Positions 1 through 7,620 of a stretch of 64,000 nt of DNA are shown here, in pieces. Every line of letters starts with the position of its first letter. The first letter of the stretch is position 1. This stretch comes from Bacteroidota bacterium (GTDB lineage Bacteria; Bacteroidota; Bacteroidia; AKYH767-A; 2013-40CM-41-45): assembly GCA_016720935.1 (NCBI GenBank), contig JADKJP010000006.1, positions 1,240,001 through 1,304,000 on the forward strand, given 5' to 3'. The notes below the pieces were generated by a model. That model was not told the origin of the DNA. It searched no databases and saw only the letters and a program-made list of their open reading frames with translations. The position numbers and the translations under genes were made by a program.

Positions 1-2
1 AT

Positions 3-686
3 ATCCGCACCAAGGAGGAACTGTCAGATCGCGTTGCAGCGCAAATTGAAGCCAGATCAGCTTCTATACTGAATTTACTGAATGATCCTGATTATGCACA
101 GAAGCTGGGATTTACTCCAGAGAATATTCTTTCAATGTTTTTACCGGATACCTATGAGTTTTACTGGAATACTTCCGCGGATCAATTCATAAAAAAAATG
201 AAGAAGGAGTACGATAAATTCTGGAATGCGGAAAGAATTGCGAAAGCAAAGGCGATTCCACTTACACAGGTCCAGGTTTCAACTCTTGCATCTATTGTTC
301 AATTGGAAACCAATAAGGAAGATGAAAAACCGGTTGTCGCAGGAGTTTATCTCAACAGGTATAAAAAAGACTGGAAACTTGAAGCAGATCCCACACTGGT
401 TTATGCATTGGGCGATTTTACGATTAACAGAGTGCTTTCAATCTATAAAGAAATAGATTCTCCGTATAATACCTATATGTACAAAGGCCTACCACCTGGT
501 CCGATTTGTCTGCCAACAACCTCATCCATTAATGCTGTACTGAATTATACGCGTCACGAATACATGTATTTTTGTGCCAGAGATGATTTCAGCGGATATC
601 ATAGTTTTGCTTCAACGTATGATAAACACCTGTTAAATGCGCGGAGATTCCAAAAGGCCCTTGATAGAAGAGGGATTCGTTCTTAA
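3..686 (+). CDS. mltG: Endolytic murein transglycosylase MltG, C-terminal part
   Basis: The 5' end lies outside the window; the frame is open from base 3 and reads IRTKEELSDRVAAQIEARSA before the first internal Met. The remaining ~227 residues match the YceG/MltG catalytic domain: MFLPDTYEFYWNTSA, then ASIVQLET with the conserved Glu that acts as catalytic acid in the family, then VAGVYLNR and LEADPTLVYALG. The C-terminal part has YNTYMYKGLPPGPI and YFCARDDFSGYHSF, both typical of the family. MltG is an inner-membrane enzyme that cleaves nascent glycan strands in the periplasm and helps set strand length; the N-terminal membrane anchor is not visible here. The next gene starts 8 bases after the stop, so the two are probably co-transcribed. 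Confidence 0.93.
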   Translation: MRTKEELSDRVAAQIEARSASILNLLNDPDYAQKLGFTPENILSMFLPDTYEFYWNTSADQFIKKMKKEYDKFWNAERIAKAKAIPLTQVQVSTLASIVQLETNKEDEKPVVAGVYLNRYKKDWKLEADPTLVYALGDFTINRVLSIYKEIDSPYNTYMYKGLPPGPICLPTTSSINAVLNYTRHEYMYFCARDDFSGYHSFASTYDKHLLNARRFQKALDRRGIRS

Positions 687-694
687 TTCATAAA

Positions 695-1780
695 ATGCAA
701 AAGTTAATTCTCTTTATTCTCATTTTATACAGGGCAACTTCTCTCGCTGCTCCTACACCTGTTTTACTTTTTTTAAGTGAACGTGACCAGGCTGACTCCC
801 TTGGATACAATATTGTGAAGGAATTGCCACCATTGGTGTATAATGAAATCATGTCGGGCCGACTTTCCCTGTGGGATTCACCAAAAAAGGAAGTTCAGAT
901 TAAACCTTCCACACTTCGCAAACTTGAAGAATCATCCGGGATGGAATTTTCAAAAGCTGCACAATTGTTTATCTATGAAATGTGGGATATTGCCAGAAAG
1001 GACGGGGAGTTGAATACGATTGGTTTTTACTTTTCTAACCGTACCGCCAATGGAGAAGAAATTTCATACGGATACGTGGATGCAGATCCACTCGATCACC
1101 TCTTCAGGCATACGCCAATTCCTACAAATGCGAATGGCAATTGCTATACATCATTCGAAAGTATTCTTACCAATAAGTATTATTTCTACAACATTGTTCA
1201 GTACGGTGAAAAGCAGATCTCTAACCTTAAGGAAGCAATTGAACTGAAAGAAGAAGTAAGGAAATTTCTGGATATAAAAACCAATCCACCCGTTTTCGAT
1301 TGTAAGGTACTTTGGTATACAATTGACGGACTTGGAAAGGAAGAAAATCCCGGAACAAAAGCGTCACAGTCGTTTCTTGCCGCTCTGCAATCCTTCCTGA
1401 ATGAAAACCGTGAGGTATTTTACAATCTTGGAGGCGATAAAATCCGGAATTTTATGCAGCCGGGCAAAATTCTGGTCAACAGAATGGAAGTGAGGGAAAG
1501 GTGGAAAAAACAGGATAATCAGATTGTTTATGAGTTTGAAATGGCAAGGATCTATGTTGATGATAAACCATTGGATTCACTTTCAGCAACGGATTTCAAA
1601 AAACTGGACTTTCTTGTTGATTTTAAATCACCAGCTGATTTTCTGAATGAAAAAGAGTTTTATTTTCGCATTTTTAAAATTAACTCTCAGGAAATTGATT
1701 CGGCAAAATCAGATGCATTTCTGAATGGATTGAAAACATGGAAATGGAATGTATTGACAGAATTCGCGAAGTATGAATAG
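695..1780 (+). CDS. Exported protein of unknown function, 361 aa
   Basis: I do not recognise this family. The first ~19 residues (MQKLILFILILYRATSLAA) look like a Sec signal peptide with cleavage after an Ala motif, so the protein is probably periplasmic or outer-membrane associated. There is no lipobox Cys and no T9SS C-terminal domain. The mature part is mixed alpha/beta, rich in Lys and Glu, with a charged segment near residues 180-200 (LKEAIELKEEVRKF). It sits 8 bases behind mltG and is probably translated from the same message, which hints at an envelope role without proving it. The gene ends 78 bases before the next start. Confidence 0.72.
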   Translation: MQKLILFILILYRATSLAAPTPVLLFLSERDQADSLGYNIVKELPPLVYNEIMSGRLSLWDSPKKEVQIKPSTLRKLEESSGMEFSKAAQLFIYEMWDIARKDGELNTIGFYFSNRTANGEEISYGYVDADPLDHLFRHTPIPTNANGNCYTSFESILTNKYYFYNIVQYGEKQISNLKEAIELKEEVRKFLDIKTNPPVFDCKVLWYTIDGLGKEENPGTKASQSFLAALQSFLNENREVFYNLGGDKIRNFMQPGKILVNRMEVRERWKKQDNQIVYEFEMARIYVDDKPLDSLSATDFKKLDFLVDFKSPADFLNEKEFYFRIFKINSQEIDSAKSDAFLNGLKTWKWNVLTEFAKYE

Positions 1781-1808
1781 TTCAGGGCTAATGAAGGACC
1801 GTTCATGC

Positions 1809-1822
1809 TTCAAACGTTTGAA
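1809..1822. promoter_or_regulatory. Perfect 14-bp palindrome, LacI-type operator candidate
   Basis: TTCAAACGTTTGAA is perfectly self-complementary with a central CG, the layout typical of LacI/GalR-family operators (AAACGTTT core). It lies 36 bases before the start of the phosphohexomutase gene and 28 bases after the preceding stop. No regulator gene of this family is in the window. Function is inferred from shape and position only. Confidence 0.4.
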
Positions 1823-1858
1823 AGAAAGTAAAAATTAAAGCAGATAAACAATAAAAAA

Positions 1859-3271
1859 ATGGATAAGATAAAATTTGGAACTGACGGTTGGCGCGCTATT
1901 ATCGCACATGATTTTACAGTTGAAAATGTCGCCAGGGTATCTGAAGCGACCGCGAAATGGTTATTAAAGCTGAAGAAAAATCCAACGGTAATGGTTGGAC
2001 ACGATTGCCGTTTTGGAGGAGAACTATTTGCGGAAACAGTAACAAAAGTAATGGCCGCTCACGGAATAAAAACATTTCTTGCAAAGGGTTTTGTTTCCAC
2101 GCCCATGATTTCCCTTGGAACTCTTGTATATAAATGTGATTTGGGAATTATAATCACTGCCTCACATAATCCGCCTTCATATAATGGCTTTAAGTTGAAA
2201 GGTTCTTATGGTGGCCCTCTTACACCAAATCTTGTTCAGGAAATAGAAGATATGATTCCGGAAACTTCAAGTACGGACCTTTCATTAAGCATTGGCGATG
2301 TGGATAAAAAAGGGCTGATTCAATGGGTCGCACTCGAAGATGACTACATCCGACATGTTGAAAAGAATTTTGACCTGAATGCTATCCGGAATTCAGGTAT
2401 GAAGCTAGCTTATGACGCGATGTATGGAGCCGGACAAAATGTTATTCGCAGATTATTTCCGGATATCACGCTGATGCATTGTGAAAACAATCCTGGTTTT
2501 CATGGACAGGCACCTGAACCGATTGACAAGAATTTATCTGAGTTCAGAGAGCTTATTAAGGAACGTAAAAATATCGACAGCGGTTTGGTTACTGATGGAG
2601 ATGCAGACAGGATCGGTATGTATGACGGAAATGGAAACTTTATCGATTCACATCATATCATACTTTTACTGATTCATTATTTGTACAAGTACAAAGGGGT
2701 GAGAGGAAAAGTTTGTACCGCATTCAGTACGACTCCGAAGGTTGAAAAACTTTGCAAGCATTATGGACTTGAACTTGAAACCGTAAAAATTGGTTTTAAA
2801 TATATCTGTCAGATCATGATTACTGAGGATGTACTCCTCGGAGGAGAAGAGAGTGGCGGTATTGCGATTAAAGGTCATATTCCGGAAAGAGATGGAATCT
2901 GGATGGGCCTGGTGATTTGGGAATTTATGGCCAAGAGTGGAAAGAAAATGCCTGAACTGATCCAGGAAGTATACGATATTGTTGGAGCTTTTTCTTTTGA
3001 GCGCAATGATCTTCATCTGAAGGAAGAGGTAAAAAAGAAAATTGTTGAAAATACTGCAAAGGGTGCATACAAATCATTTGGAAAATATGTGATTAAAAGA
3101 ACTGAGGATCTTGACGGTTACAAATATTTCTTTGACGATGAGAATAAGGAATGGCTCCTGATAAGAGCTTCAGGAACAGAACCTGTCCTGAGAACATACG
3201 CTGAATCGACAACCCGCGAAAAGGCCTTTGAAATTTTAAAAGCCGCAGAAGCGACTCTGGTAAATGGATAA
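1859..3271 (+). CDS. Alpha-D-phosphohexomutase (phosphoglucomutase/phosphomannomutase family)
   Basis: The four signature loops of the phosphohexomutase superfamily are in order: ITASHNPPSYNGFK with the phospho-accepting Ser near residue 102; the metal-binding loop DGDADR near 246; the sugar-binding loop GGEESGG near 327; and the phosphate-binding loop RASGTEPVLRTY near 436. The 470-residue length is normal. These cytoplasmic enzymes interconvert hexose-1-phosphate and hexose-6-phosphate through a bisphosphate intermediate. Whether it prefers glucose, mannose or glucosamine phosphate cannot be read from the motifs; the sequence looks closer to the phosphoglucomutase-like group than to classical GlmM. 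A LacI-type palindrome upstream suggests sugar-dependent control. Confidence 0.9.
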   Translation: MDKIKFGTDGWRAIIAHDFTVENVARVSEATAKWLLKLKKNPTVMVGHDCRFGGELFAETVTKVMAAHGIKTFLAKGFVSTPMISLGTLVYKCDLGIIITASHNPPSYNGFKLKGSYGGPLTPNLVQEIEDMIPETSSTDLSLSIGDVDKKGLIQWVALEDDYIRHVEKNFDLNAIRNSGMKLAYDAMYGAGQNVIRRLFPDITLMHCENNPGFHGQAPEPIDKNLSEFRELIKERKNIDSGLVTDGDADRIGMYDGNGNFIDSHHIILLLIHYLYKYKGVRGKVCTAFSTTPKVEKLCKHYGLELETVKIGFKYICQIMITEDVLLGGEESGGIAIKGHIPERDGIWMGLVIWEFMAKSGKKMPELIQEVYDIVGAFSFERNDLHLKEEVKKKIVENTAKGAYKSFGKYVIKRTEDLDGYKYFFDDENKEWLLIRASGTEPVLRTYAESTTREKAFEILKAAEATLVNG

Positions 3272-3320
3272 TCCATTTGGAGTTTTGTCTCACTCTATCC
3301 TATAATTCGAAATAAAATTA

Positions 3321-3360
3321 CAGACTCACACTCACACTCACACCCAAACTCACACCCAAT
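3321..3360 (+). repeat. Short C/A/T-only tract of ACTCAC hexamers in a 5' leader
   Basis: Three ACTCAC units run back to back and a fourth follows after a CCCAA interruption; after the G at 3323 the tract has no G until the Met codon region. It ends five bases before the ATG of the AIM24-family gene, so it probably forms its unstructured leader. Slippage here would alter leader length but not the reading frame. Confidence 0.6.
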
Positions 3361-3364
3361 TGTA

Positions 3365-4123
3365 ATGGCTCACGAAATAGATTTCAAAATATTCGGCGAT
3401 GATATGCAGGCGGTAGAGATAGAACTTGATCCGAAAGAAGCTGTAAGAGCTGAAGTAGGAGCAATGCTCTACATGGAGGATGGTATAGAAATGCAAACTA
3501 GTTCCGGAGGTGGAATATTTCAGGGATTGAAAAGGATCATTTCCGGAGAAAATTTCTTTATCACTTCATTTTTGAACAACGGGAATGCTAAATCTCATGT
3601 AACCTTCGCTGCGCCATATCCCGGTAAGATAATTCCTTTGAATTTAAAAGAACTCGGTGGGTCCTTTCTCTGTCAGCGGGATGGATATCTCTGCTCCGCG
3701 GAAGGAATCGATATCACTGTTGAATTCACAAAAAAAATTGGAGCCGGTTTGTTTGGTGGTGAAGGATTTATTCTTCAAAGAATCACGGGCGATGGATTGG
3801 CTTTTGTCCATGCCGGCGGTACGGTAATACAAAAAACGTTAAAGCCTTATGAATCTTTACGTGTTGATACCGGATGTCTTGTCGCATTTCAACCTTCGGT
3901 GACTTATGATATCCAATTCATAGGTGGTTTCAAAAACGTTCTCTTTGGAGGTGAAGGAATGTTTTATGCGAAGCTCACTGGTCCAGGTGTGGTCTATCTC
4001 CAGACGCTTCCTTTCTCAAGGCTTGCTGACAGAATCATTTCTGCTTCCCGTTGGGGCAACAACCGTGAAGAATCCCGTGGACTCGGTGGCCTTTTTGGAA
4101 CACTGATTTCGGGAGATAAGTAA
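3365..4123 (+). CDS. AIM24 / TIGR00266 family protein
   Basis: The 252-residue protein matches the TIGR00266 (AIM24-like) family: an N-terminal AVEIELDPKEAVRAEVGAML segment, a Gly-rich turn (QTSSGGGIFQGLKRIISGE), then repeated beta segments such as GGEGFILQRITGDGLAFVHA and GGEGMFYAKLTGPGVVYLQT, and a C-terminal RIISASRWGNN segment. The fold is a beta-rich double-psi barrel-like domain. Yeast AIM24 is mitochondrial and linked to inner-membrane organisation; the bacterial role is not established. There is no signal peptide, so it is likely cytoplasmic. The gene stands alone, with a repeat-rich leader before it and a convergent operon after it. Confidence 0.85.
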   Translation: MAHEIDFKIFGDDMQAVEIELDPKEAVRAEVGAMLYMEDGIEMQTSSGGGIFQGLKRIISGENFFITSFLNNGNAKSHVTFAAPYPGKIIPLNLKELGGSFLCQRDGYLCSAEGIDITVEFTKKIGAGLFGGEGFILQRITGDGLAFVHAGGTVIQKTLKPYESLRVDTGCLVAFQPSVTYDIQFIGGFKNVLFGGEGMFYAKLTGPGVVYLQTLPFSRLADRIISASRWGNNREESRGLGGLFGTLISGDK

Positions 4124-4211
4124 CATCGCTTCCGCAACAGATTCACTTTACTCAATTGATTGAGTATATGAATCGGCATAGAATGTACAGTCCTCTGAAA
4201 GAGGTTTTAAA

Positions 4212-4304
4212 TTATGATTTTTCCCGGGGAGATTTTTTATCTCTGTCTTCTGCGATCATCAGGAACAAGCCAATAACATAGATTGCGAGTATAGAATAGA
4301 TCAT
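4212..4304 (-). CDS. Microprotein A, 30 aa, single membrane helix (tandem paralogue 3 of 3)
   Basis: The ORF starts MIYSILAIYVIGLFLMIAED and continues with a charged tail (RDKKSPREKS) to TAA. Residues 2-17 are a hydrophobic helix long enough to span a membrane; the tail is positively charged. It aligns without gaps to microprotein B over the first 24 residues: 11 of those codons differ only synonymously and 5 change the residue, nearly all conservatively. That is the pattern of a translated, selected protein. It is last in a run of three such ORFs behind the T9SS gene on the same strand. The leader carries TTAAACAATTAAAC, as does that of B. I know no named family that fits. Confidence 0.72.
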   Translation of the reverse strand: MIYSILAIYVIGLFLMIAEDRDKKSPREKS

Positions 4305-4340
4305 GATTTTTTGTTTTGAATTGTTTAATTGTTTAATGCT

Positions 4341-4427
4341 TTAATTCTTTTGTTCTTTTTTAGTTCTGTCTTCCGCTATCATGAGTAAGAGACCAACTAC
4401 ATAAATGGCAACGATAGTGTAAATCAT
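4341..4427 (-). CDS. Microprotein B, 28 aa, single membrane helix (tandem paralogue 2 of 3)
   Basis: The ORF reads MIYTIVAIYVVGLLLMIAED followed by RTKKEQKN and TAA. The hydrophobic core, the invariant IY pair at residues 8-9, Met16, the acidic pair after it and the Lys-Lys tail are shared with A; IY, Met16, an acidic residue and TKK are shared with C. The gap to A is 36 bases and to C is 30 bases, both AT-rich and both containing TAAACAATTAAA, so the duplicated unit is leader plus ORF. There is no Shine-Dalgarno sequence, which is usual in Bacteroidota. Possible roles are a small subunit of a membrane complex or a type I toxin-like peptide. Confidence 0.72.
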   Translation of the reverse strand: MIYTIVAIYVVGLLLMIAEDRTKKEQKN

Positions 4428-4457
4428 AGGATTTGGGTTTTAATTGTTTAGGGATTA

Positions 4458-4535
4458 TTATTGTTTTTTAGTTTTGTTTTCAGTCATCATGTAGTACAAG
4501 CTTGCAGCATAGATTGTAAGAATTGCGATCAACAT
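4458..4535 (-). CDS. Microprotein C, 25 aa, single membrane helix (tandem paralogue 1 of 3)
   Basis: The ORF reads MLIAILTIYAASLYYMMTEN then KTKKQ and TAA. It is the most divergent copy: it keeps IY at 8-9, Leu13, Met16, Glu19 and a TKK tail. It begins 11 bases after the stop of the seven-repeat T9SS gene, with no terminator between, so the whole triplet is probably read through from that gene. The leader AATTAAACTATAAAAAG resembles the leaders of B and A. Coding status rests on homology to its two neighbours. Confidence 0.65.
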   Translation of the reverse strand: MLIAILTIYAASLYYMMTENKTKKQ

Positions 4536-4546
4536 CTTTTTATAGT

Positions 4547-7234
4547 TTAATTTTTTTGAAATTTTTTGATTATTCTTTTTCCGTTTGAGTTCGTCAGCTC
4601 CAGAAAATACATTCCTGTGGAAAGTCCGGAAGTATTTATTGCAATTCCATCGTAAGACCCATGTGGGACATTATCGCTTTTGAACATTTCTTCTCCTGAA
4701 ATAGAAATAACACGTATCAGATTTATTGTGGCTGATTCATAGTTTAATTTTACAGTGATTTTTTCCAGGGCCGGAATCGGGTACAGTTCCATTGAACCGG
4801 AGTTTGATTCATTCTCTGTAGCTGTAATGGAAACATAAACTGAATCAGATTTTGATTCACATTGGTACTGATCCCGGATTAAGACCTGGTAAAATCCGTC
4901 CTGAGATACCTGGAGATAATTTAAACATGCACCAGGAAGCATCGAGTTATTCCAATACCATTGGTAAGATTGAGCTGGATTGGTGCTAAGTGTAAAACCA
5001 TTCACGTAAATCACCGGACGGGCTGGATTAGCATGTACCACGATATAATTCCAGCGCATCAGGGTTTGTGATCCCTGTGAATTGGTCACTGTGAGAATGA
5101 CATTGTAGGTTCCCGGAGTTTCATAACTGACAACCGGGTTTTCTAGTGAAGAGGATGCAGGATATCCTCCGGGGAAGGTCCAGTTGTATGAAACTGACTG
5201 TACAGAATTATTGACAAAGGATATAGTGCCGCGTTCACAGATATCCTGATTTGCAACAGTAAAAGAGGCAACTGGTAAATTGCAGGAAACAGTATCAACA
5301 TGAATGGTGTCACGTGAAGTGCAATAATTATCAGAGATCTTTACGAAATATGTTCCCGCAGTTGTGACGGCTAATTGATTTAGGGTACTTCCGTCCTGCC
5401 ATGTGTAATTGAAGGCAGAATTATTTCCTGCAACCAGCAGGAGGGAAGAGCCTGAACAAATTGTTGTGTCAGGACCCAATTCAAGGTTAGGTTTCGCAGA
5501 TGCGCTTAACGTGACGGTATCGGAATGGGATGGACAACCGGATGTGTACACAGTTACAAAAAATGGTCCTCTGCTGCTGACATAGATGTCACAGCTGGTT
5601 GCCCCGGTATTCCAGATATAGCTGCTACCGGAAGTGGCGCTAAGCAGAATACTATCACCAAGGCAAAGATGAACACCTGACAAGGAAATTTTAATTTGAG
5701 GTTTTGAAATTGCTGTTATCCTTTTTACTGATGTGTCGGAAGAATAGCATGTTTGTGCGACCAATTGCACAGTATAAACACCGGTGTTTGGTAAAGGGAA
5801 TGAGGCATTTTCCTGAGTTGTCAGATTCTGACTATTCACCAACCATCTGAATGCGCTTGCATTAGCAGACTGGTTTGTGAAGGCAACTGACATTCCGGTA
5901 CAAAGAGAATCAAAAGGTGTACTGAAAGCAGAAACAGGAACTTTGCAGGATAAACGAACGATCCAATAATCTGAAGCACCATGATTTCCCGAAACATTTC
6001 CATCATTACTATAAGTATATCCTGAAAAGATGAAACTACCGTCGCGGGTTTGGAGAATACTGGATGGCCTTTCATTTCCGCTACCACCCTGACATTTCAT
6101 CCACTCAGTAGATAATTGTTGATCGAGTTTTATAAGAAGAATATCTTCTTGTCCGTGATTGCCATCAACATCTCCGTCATTTGAAGTTGTACCACAGGCA
6201 AGCAGATAACCTCCATCCATGCTTGAAATTGAACTGAAAGCAATGTCAGCACCAGTCCCGCCAATGATTCTTTGGTTTTGAATAGTTCCGTTTTGACCTA
6301 ATTGTAAAGTCCAGATATCGTTGTATCCGGAGTTCTGCTGCAAATCCCCATCTGAAGATTTACTGTAGCCACTCACCAGGAAGTGATTGTTGGATTTACT
6401 ACTGATTGCAAAAGCGGATTCCTGGTCACTTCCTCCAAAACAACGTGTCCAAATCTTATTTCCACCGGAAGTCAATTTGATGACCCAGAAATCAGTGTTT
6501 CCATGCTGTCCTGAAACATCTCCATCATTTGAATTAGTACTTCCACAGGCAATGATTTCGCTTGCCGATGTTTCATCTATTGAATAACAAACATCTAAAC
6601 CGGAGCCACCCATTGATTTCTGCCAAACCAGGTTTCCTGAATCGTCTAATTTTAATAACCAAAAATCCTGATCTCCGTGGTTACCATTTACATCGCCATC
6701 ATTTGAATATGTACCACCACCCAGGAGGATTCCACCATCAGAAGTTTGGATCATTGCATAAATCAGGTCAACCAGGGAGCCGCCAAATGTTTTCTCCCAA
6801 ATGATATTTCCGTTTGATGTTGTCCGGATCACCCAGGCATCGAAATTTCCGTGTTGATGGCTAATGTCACCATCAAAAGACCCTGTATAACCTGAAAGTA
6901 TTAAATCTCCGCCCGGAAGCTGGATGATTCCTGTTCCAATATCAATATTGCTGCCTCCATAGGTCCGTTCCCAGATCAGGTTGCCCATAGAATCGGTTTT
7001 CGTCAGCCATAAATCGTTCGAGCCATGGCTGAGACTGACATCCCCATTAGATGAACCGGTACTTCCTAACATCAATAAACCACCGTCGAATGACCTGATC
7101 ATCTTAACCGGCATGTCCTGACCACTGCCTCCAAGGCATTTTTGCCAATCAAACAGAGGAGGAGCAGATGCATACCCTTTCGATAATGTCGAAATAAGTA
7201 TAAAAAAGAGGGTGAATCTGCTAATTTGTCTCAT
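4547..7234 (-). CDS. T9SS-secreted protein with seven ~58-residue repeats and a PKD domain
   Basis: The 895-residue protein starts with a signal peptide (MRQISRFTLFFILISTLSKG). Residues ~33-435 hold seven repeats of about 58 residues, each with a GGS...D start, a DGG...L.GxTxSNDGDVxGxHG core and a D.W..KL..xGNxxW end. Seven such units suggest a seven-bladed beta-propeller. Ig-like segments follow, and then a PKD-like domain (VSYNWTFPGGYPASS) near residue 680. The last ~80 residues form a type A T9SS sorting domain (MELYPIPALEKITVKL ... GMYFLELTNSNGKRIIKKF); Ile replaces the usual Asn in YPNPA. It is therefore predicted to cross the outer membrane and be released or anchored at the surface. 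Ligand unknown. Three microproteins follow on the same strand. Confidence 0.9.
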   Translation of the reverse strand: MRQISRFTLFFILISTLSKGYASAPPLFDWQKCLGGSGQDMPVKMIRSFDGGLLMLGSTGSSNGDVSLSHGSNDLWLTKTDSMGNLIWERTYGGSNIDIGTGIIQLPGGDLILSGYTGSFDGDISHQHGNFDAWVIRTTSNGNIIWEKTFGGSLVDLIYAMIQTSDGGILLGGGTYSNDGDVNGNHGDQDFWLLKLDDSGNLVWQKSMGGSGLDVCYSIDETSASEIIACGSTNSNDGDVSGQHGNTDFWVIKLTSGGNKIWTRCFGGSDQESAFAISSKSNNHFLVSGYSKSSDGDLQQNSGYNDIWTLQLGQNGTIQNQRIIGGTGADIAFSSISSMDGGYLLACGTTSNDGDVDGNHGQEDILLIKLDQQLSTEWMKCQGGSGNERPSSILQTRDGSFIFSGYTYSNDGNVSGNHGASDYWIVRLSCKVPVSAFSTPFDSLCTGMSVAFTNQSANASAFRWLVNSQNLTTQENASFPLPNTGVYTVQLVAQTCYSSDTSVKRITAISKPQIKISLSGVHLCLGDSILLSATSGSSYIWNTGATSCDIYVSSRGPFFVTVYTSGCPSHSDTVTLSASAKPNLELGPDTTICSGSSLLLVAGNNSAFNYTWQDGSTLNQLAVTTAGTYFVKISDNYCTSRDTIHVDTVSCNLPVASFTVANQDICERGTISFVNNSVQSVSYNWTFPGGYPASSSLENPVVSYETPGTYNVILTVTNSQGSQTLMRWNYIVVHANPARPVIYVNGFTLSTNPAQSYQWYWNNSMLPGACLNYLQVSQDGFYQVLIRDQYQCESKSDSVYVSITATENESNSGSMELYPIPALEKITVKLNYESATINLIRVISISGEEMFKSDNVPHGSYDGIAINTSGLSTGMYFLELTNSNGKRIIKKFQKN

Positions 7235-7539
7235 TTTGGCTTTGTGCCATCTGTGGCAACACTACCAAAATGCATTTTGCTTGGGCGGATTTCAATTTTA
7301 TTCTGTAAGAGGCTGGAATTTATGGGTTAATAGCATATTACCGAAATTGAAAATTGAAGTAATTCCGAGTATTTATTAAAGTTAAGGCCTTAAAAAAGCT
7401 CTAAATAAGCCTTAAATCTTTGATTAAATTACATGTGTAATGGACGGTGGTTTTGACGCTGATCTTTTGGAGAAGTCAAAGCGTTAAAAAGATGTGTTTA
7501 CAAACAAAGCAGTACAGAAAAGAGGATAAAATTTTTCAG
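7235..7539. other. Intergenic stretch with a 12-bp palindrome and half-site
   Basis: I see no gene here. It holds the upstream region of the seven-repeat protein. TTAAGGCCTTAA at 7382-7393 is a perfect palindrome and TAAGCCTTAA follows at 7407-7416, about 150 bases before the start codon; this could be a regulator site. No good TAnnTTTG box was found on the minus strand. Confidence 0.4.
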
Positions 7540-7612
7540 CAATCCCGTAAGATTGATTAATCCATCAACCCCGTAAGGTTGAAAAAGAAAACCCAGCCCC
7601 GTAAGGCTGGGT
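7540..7612. repeat. Three hairpins in a row with the same CCGTAA loop
   Basis: Hairpins at 7540-7555 (CAATC/GATTG), 7566-7581 (CAACC/GGTTG) and 7591-7612 (ACCCAGCC/GGCTGGGT) have different stems but an identical six-base loop, CCGTAA, on the plus strand (TTACGG on the minus). Compensated stem changes with a fixed loop point to a structured element rather than chance. Confidence 0.7.
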
Positions 7613-7620
7613 TTATTTTT
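7587..7620. terminator. Bidirectional terminator after the B12 operon
   Basis: The 8-bp stem ACCCAGCC/GGCTGGGT is flanked by a T-rich run on the right and an A-rich run on the left, so it can terminate transcription in both directions. It lies immediately after the stop of the membrane-protein gene on the minus strand. Confidence 0.75.

Noticed and set aside
3321..3360. CRISPR-like array
   Set aside because: Units are six bases with no spacers; this is simple-sequence DNA.
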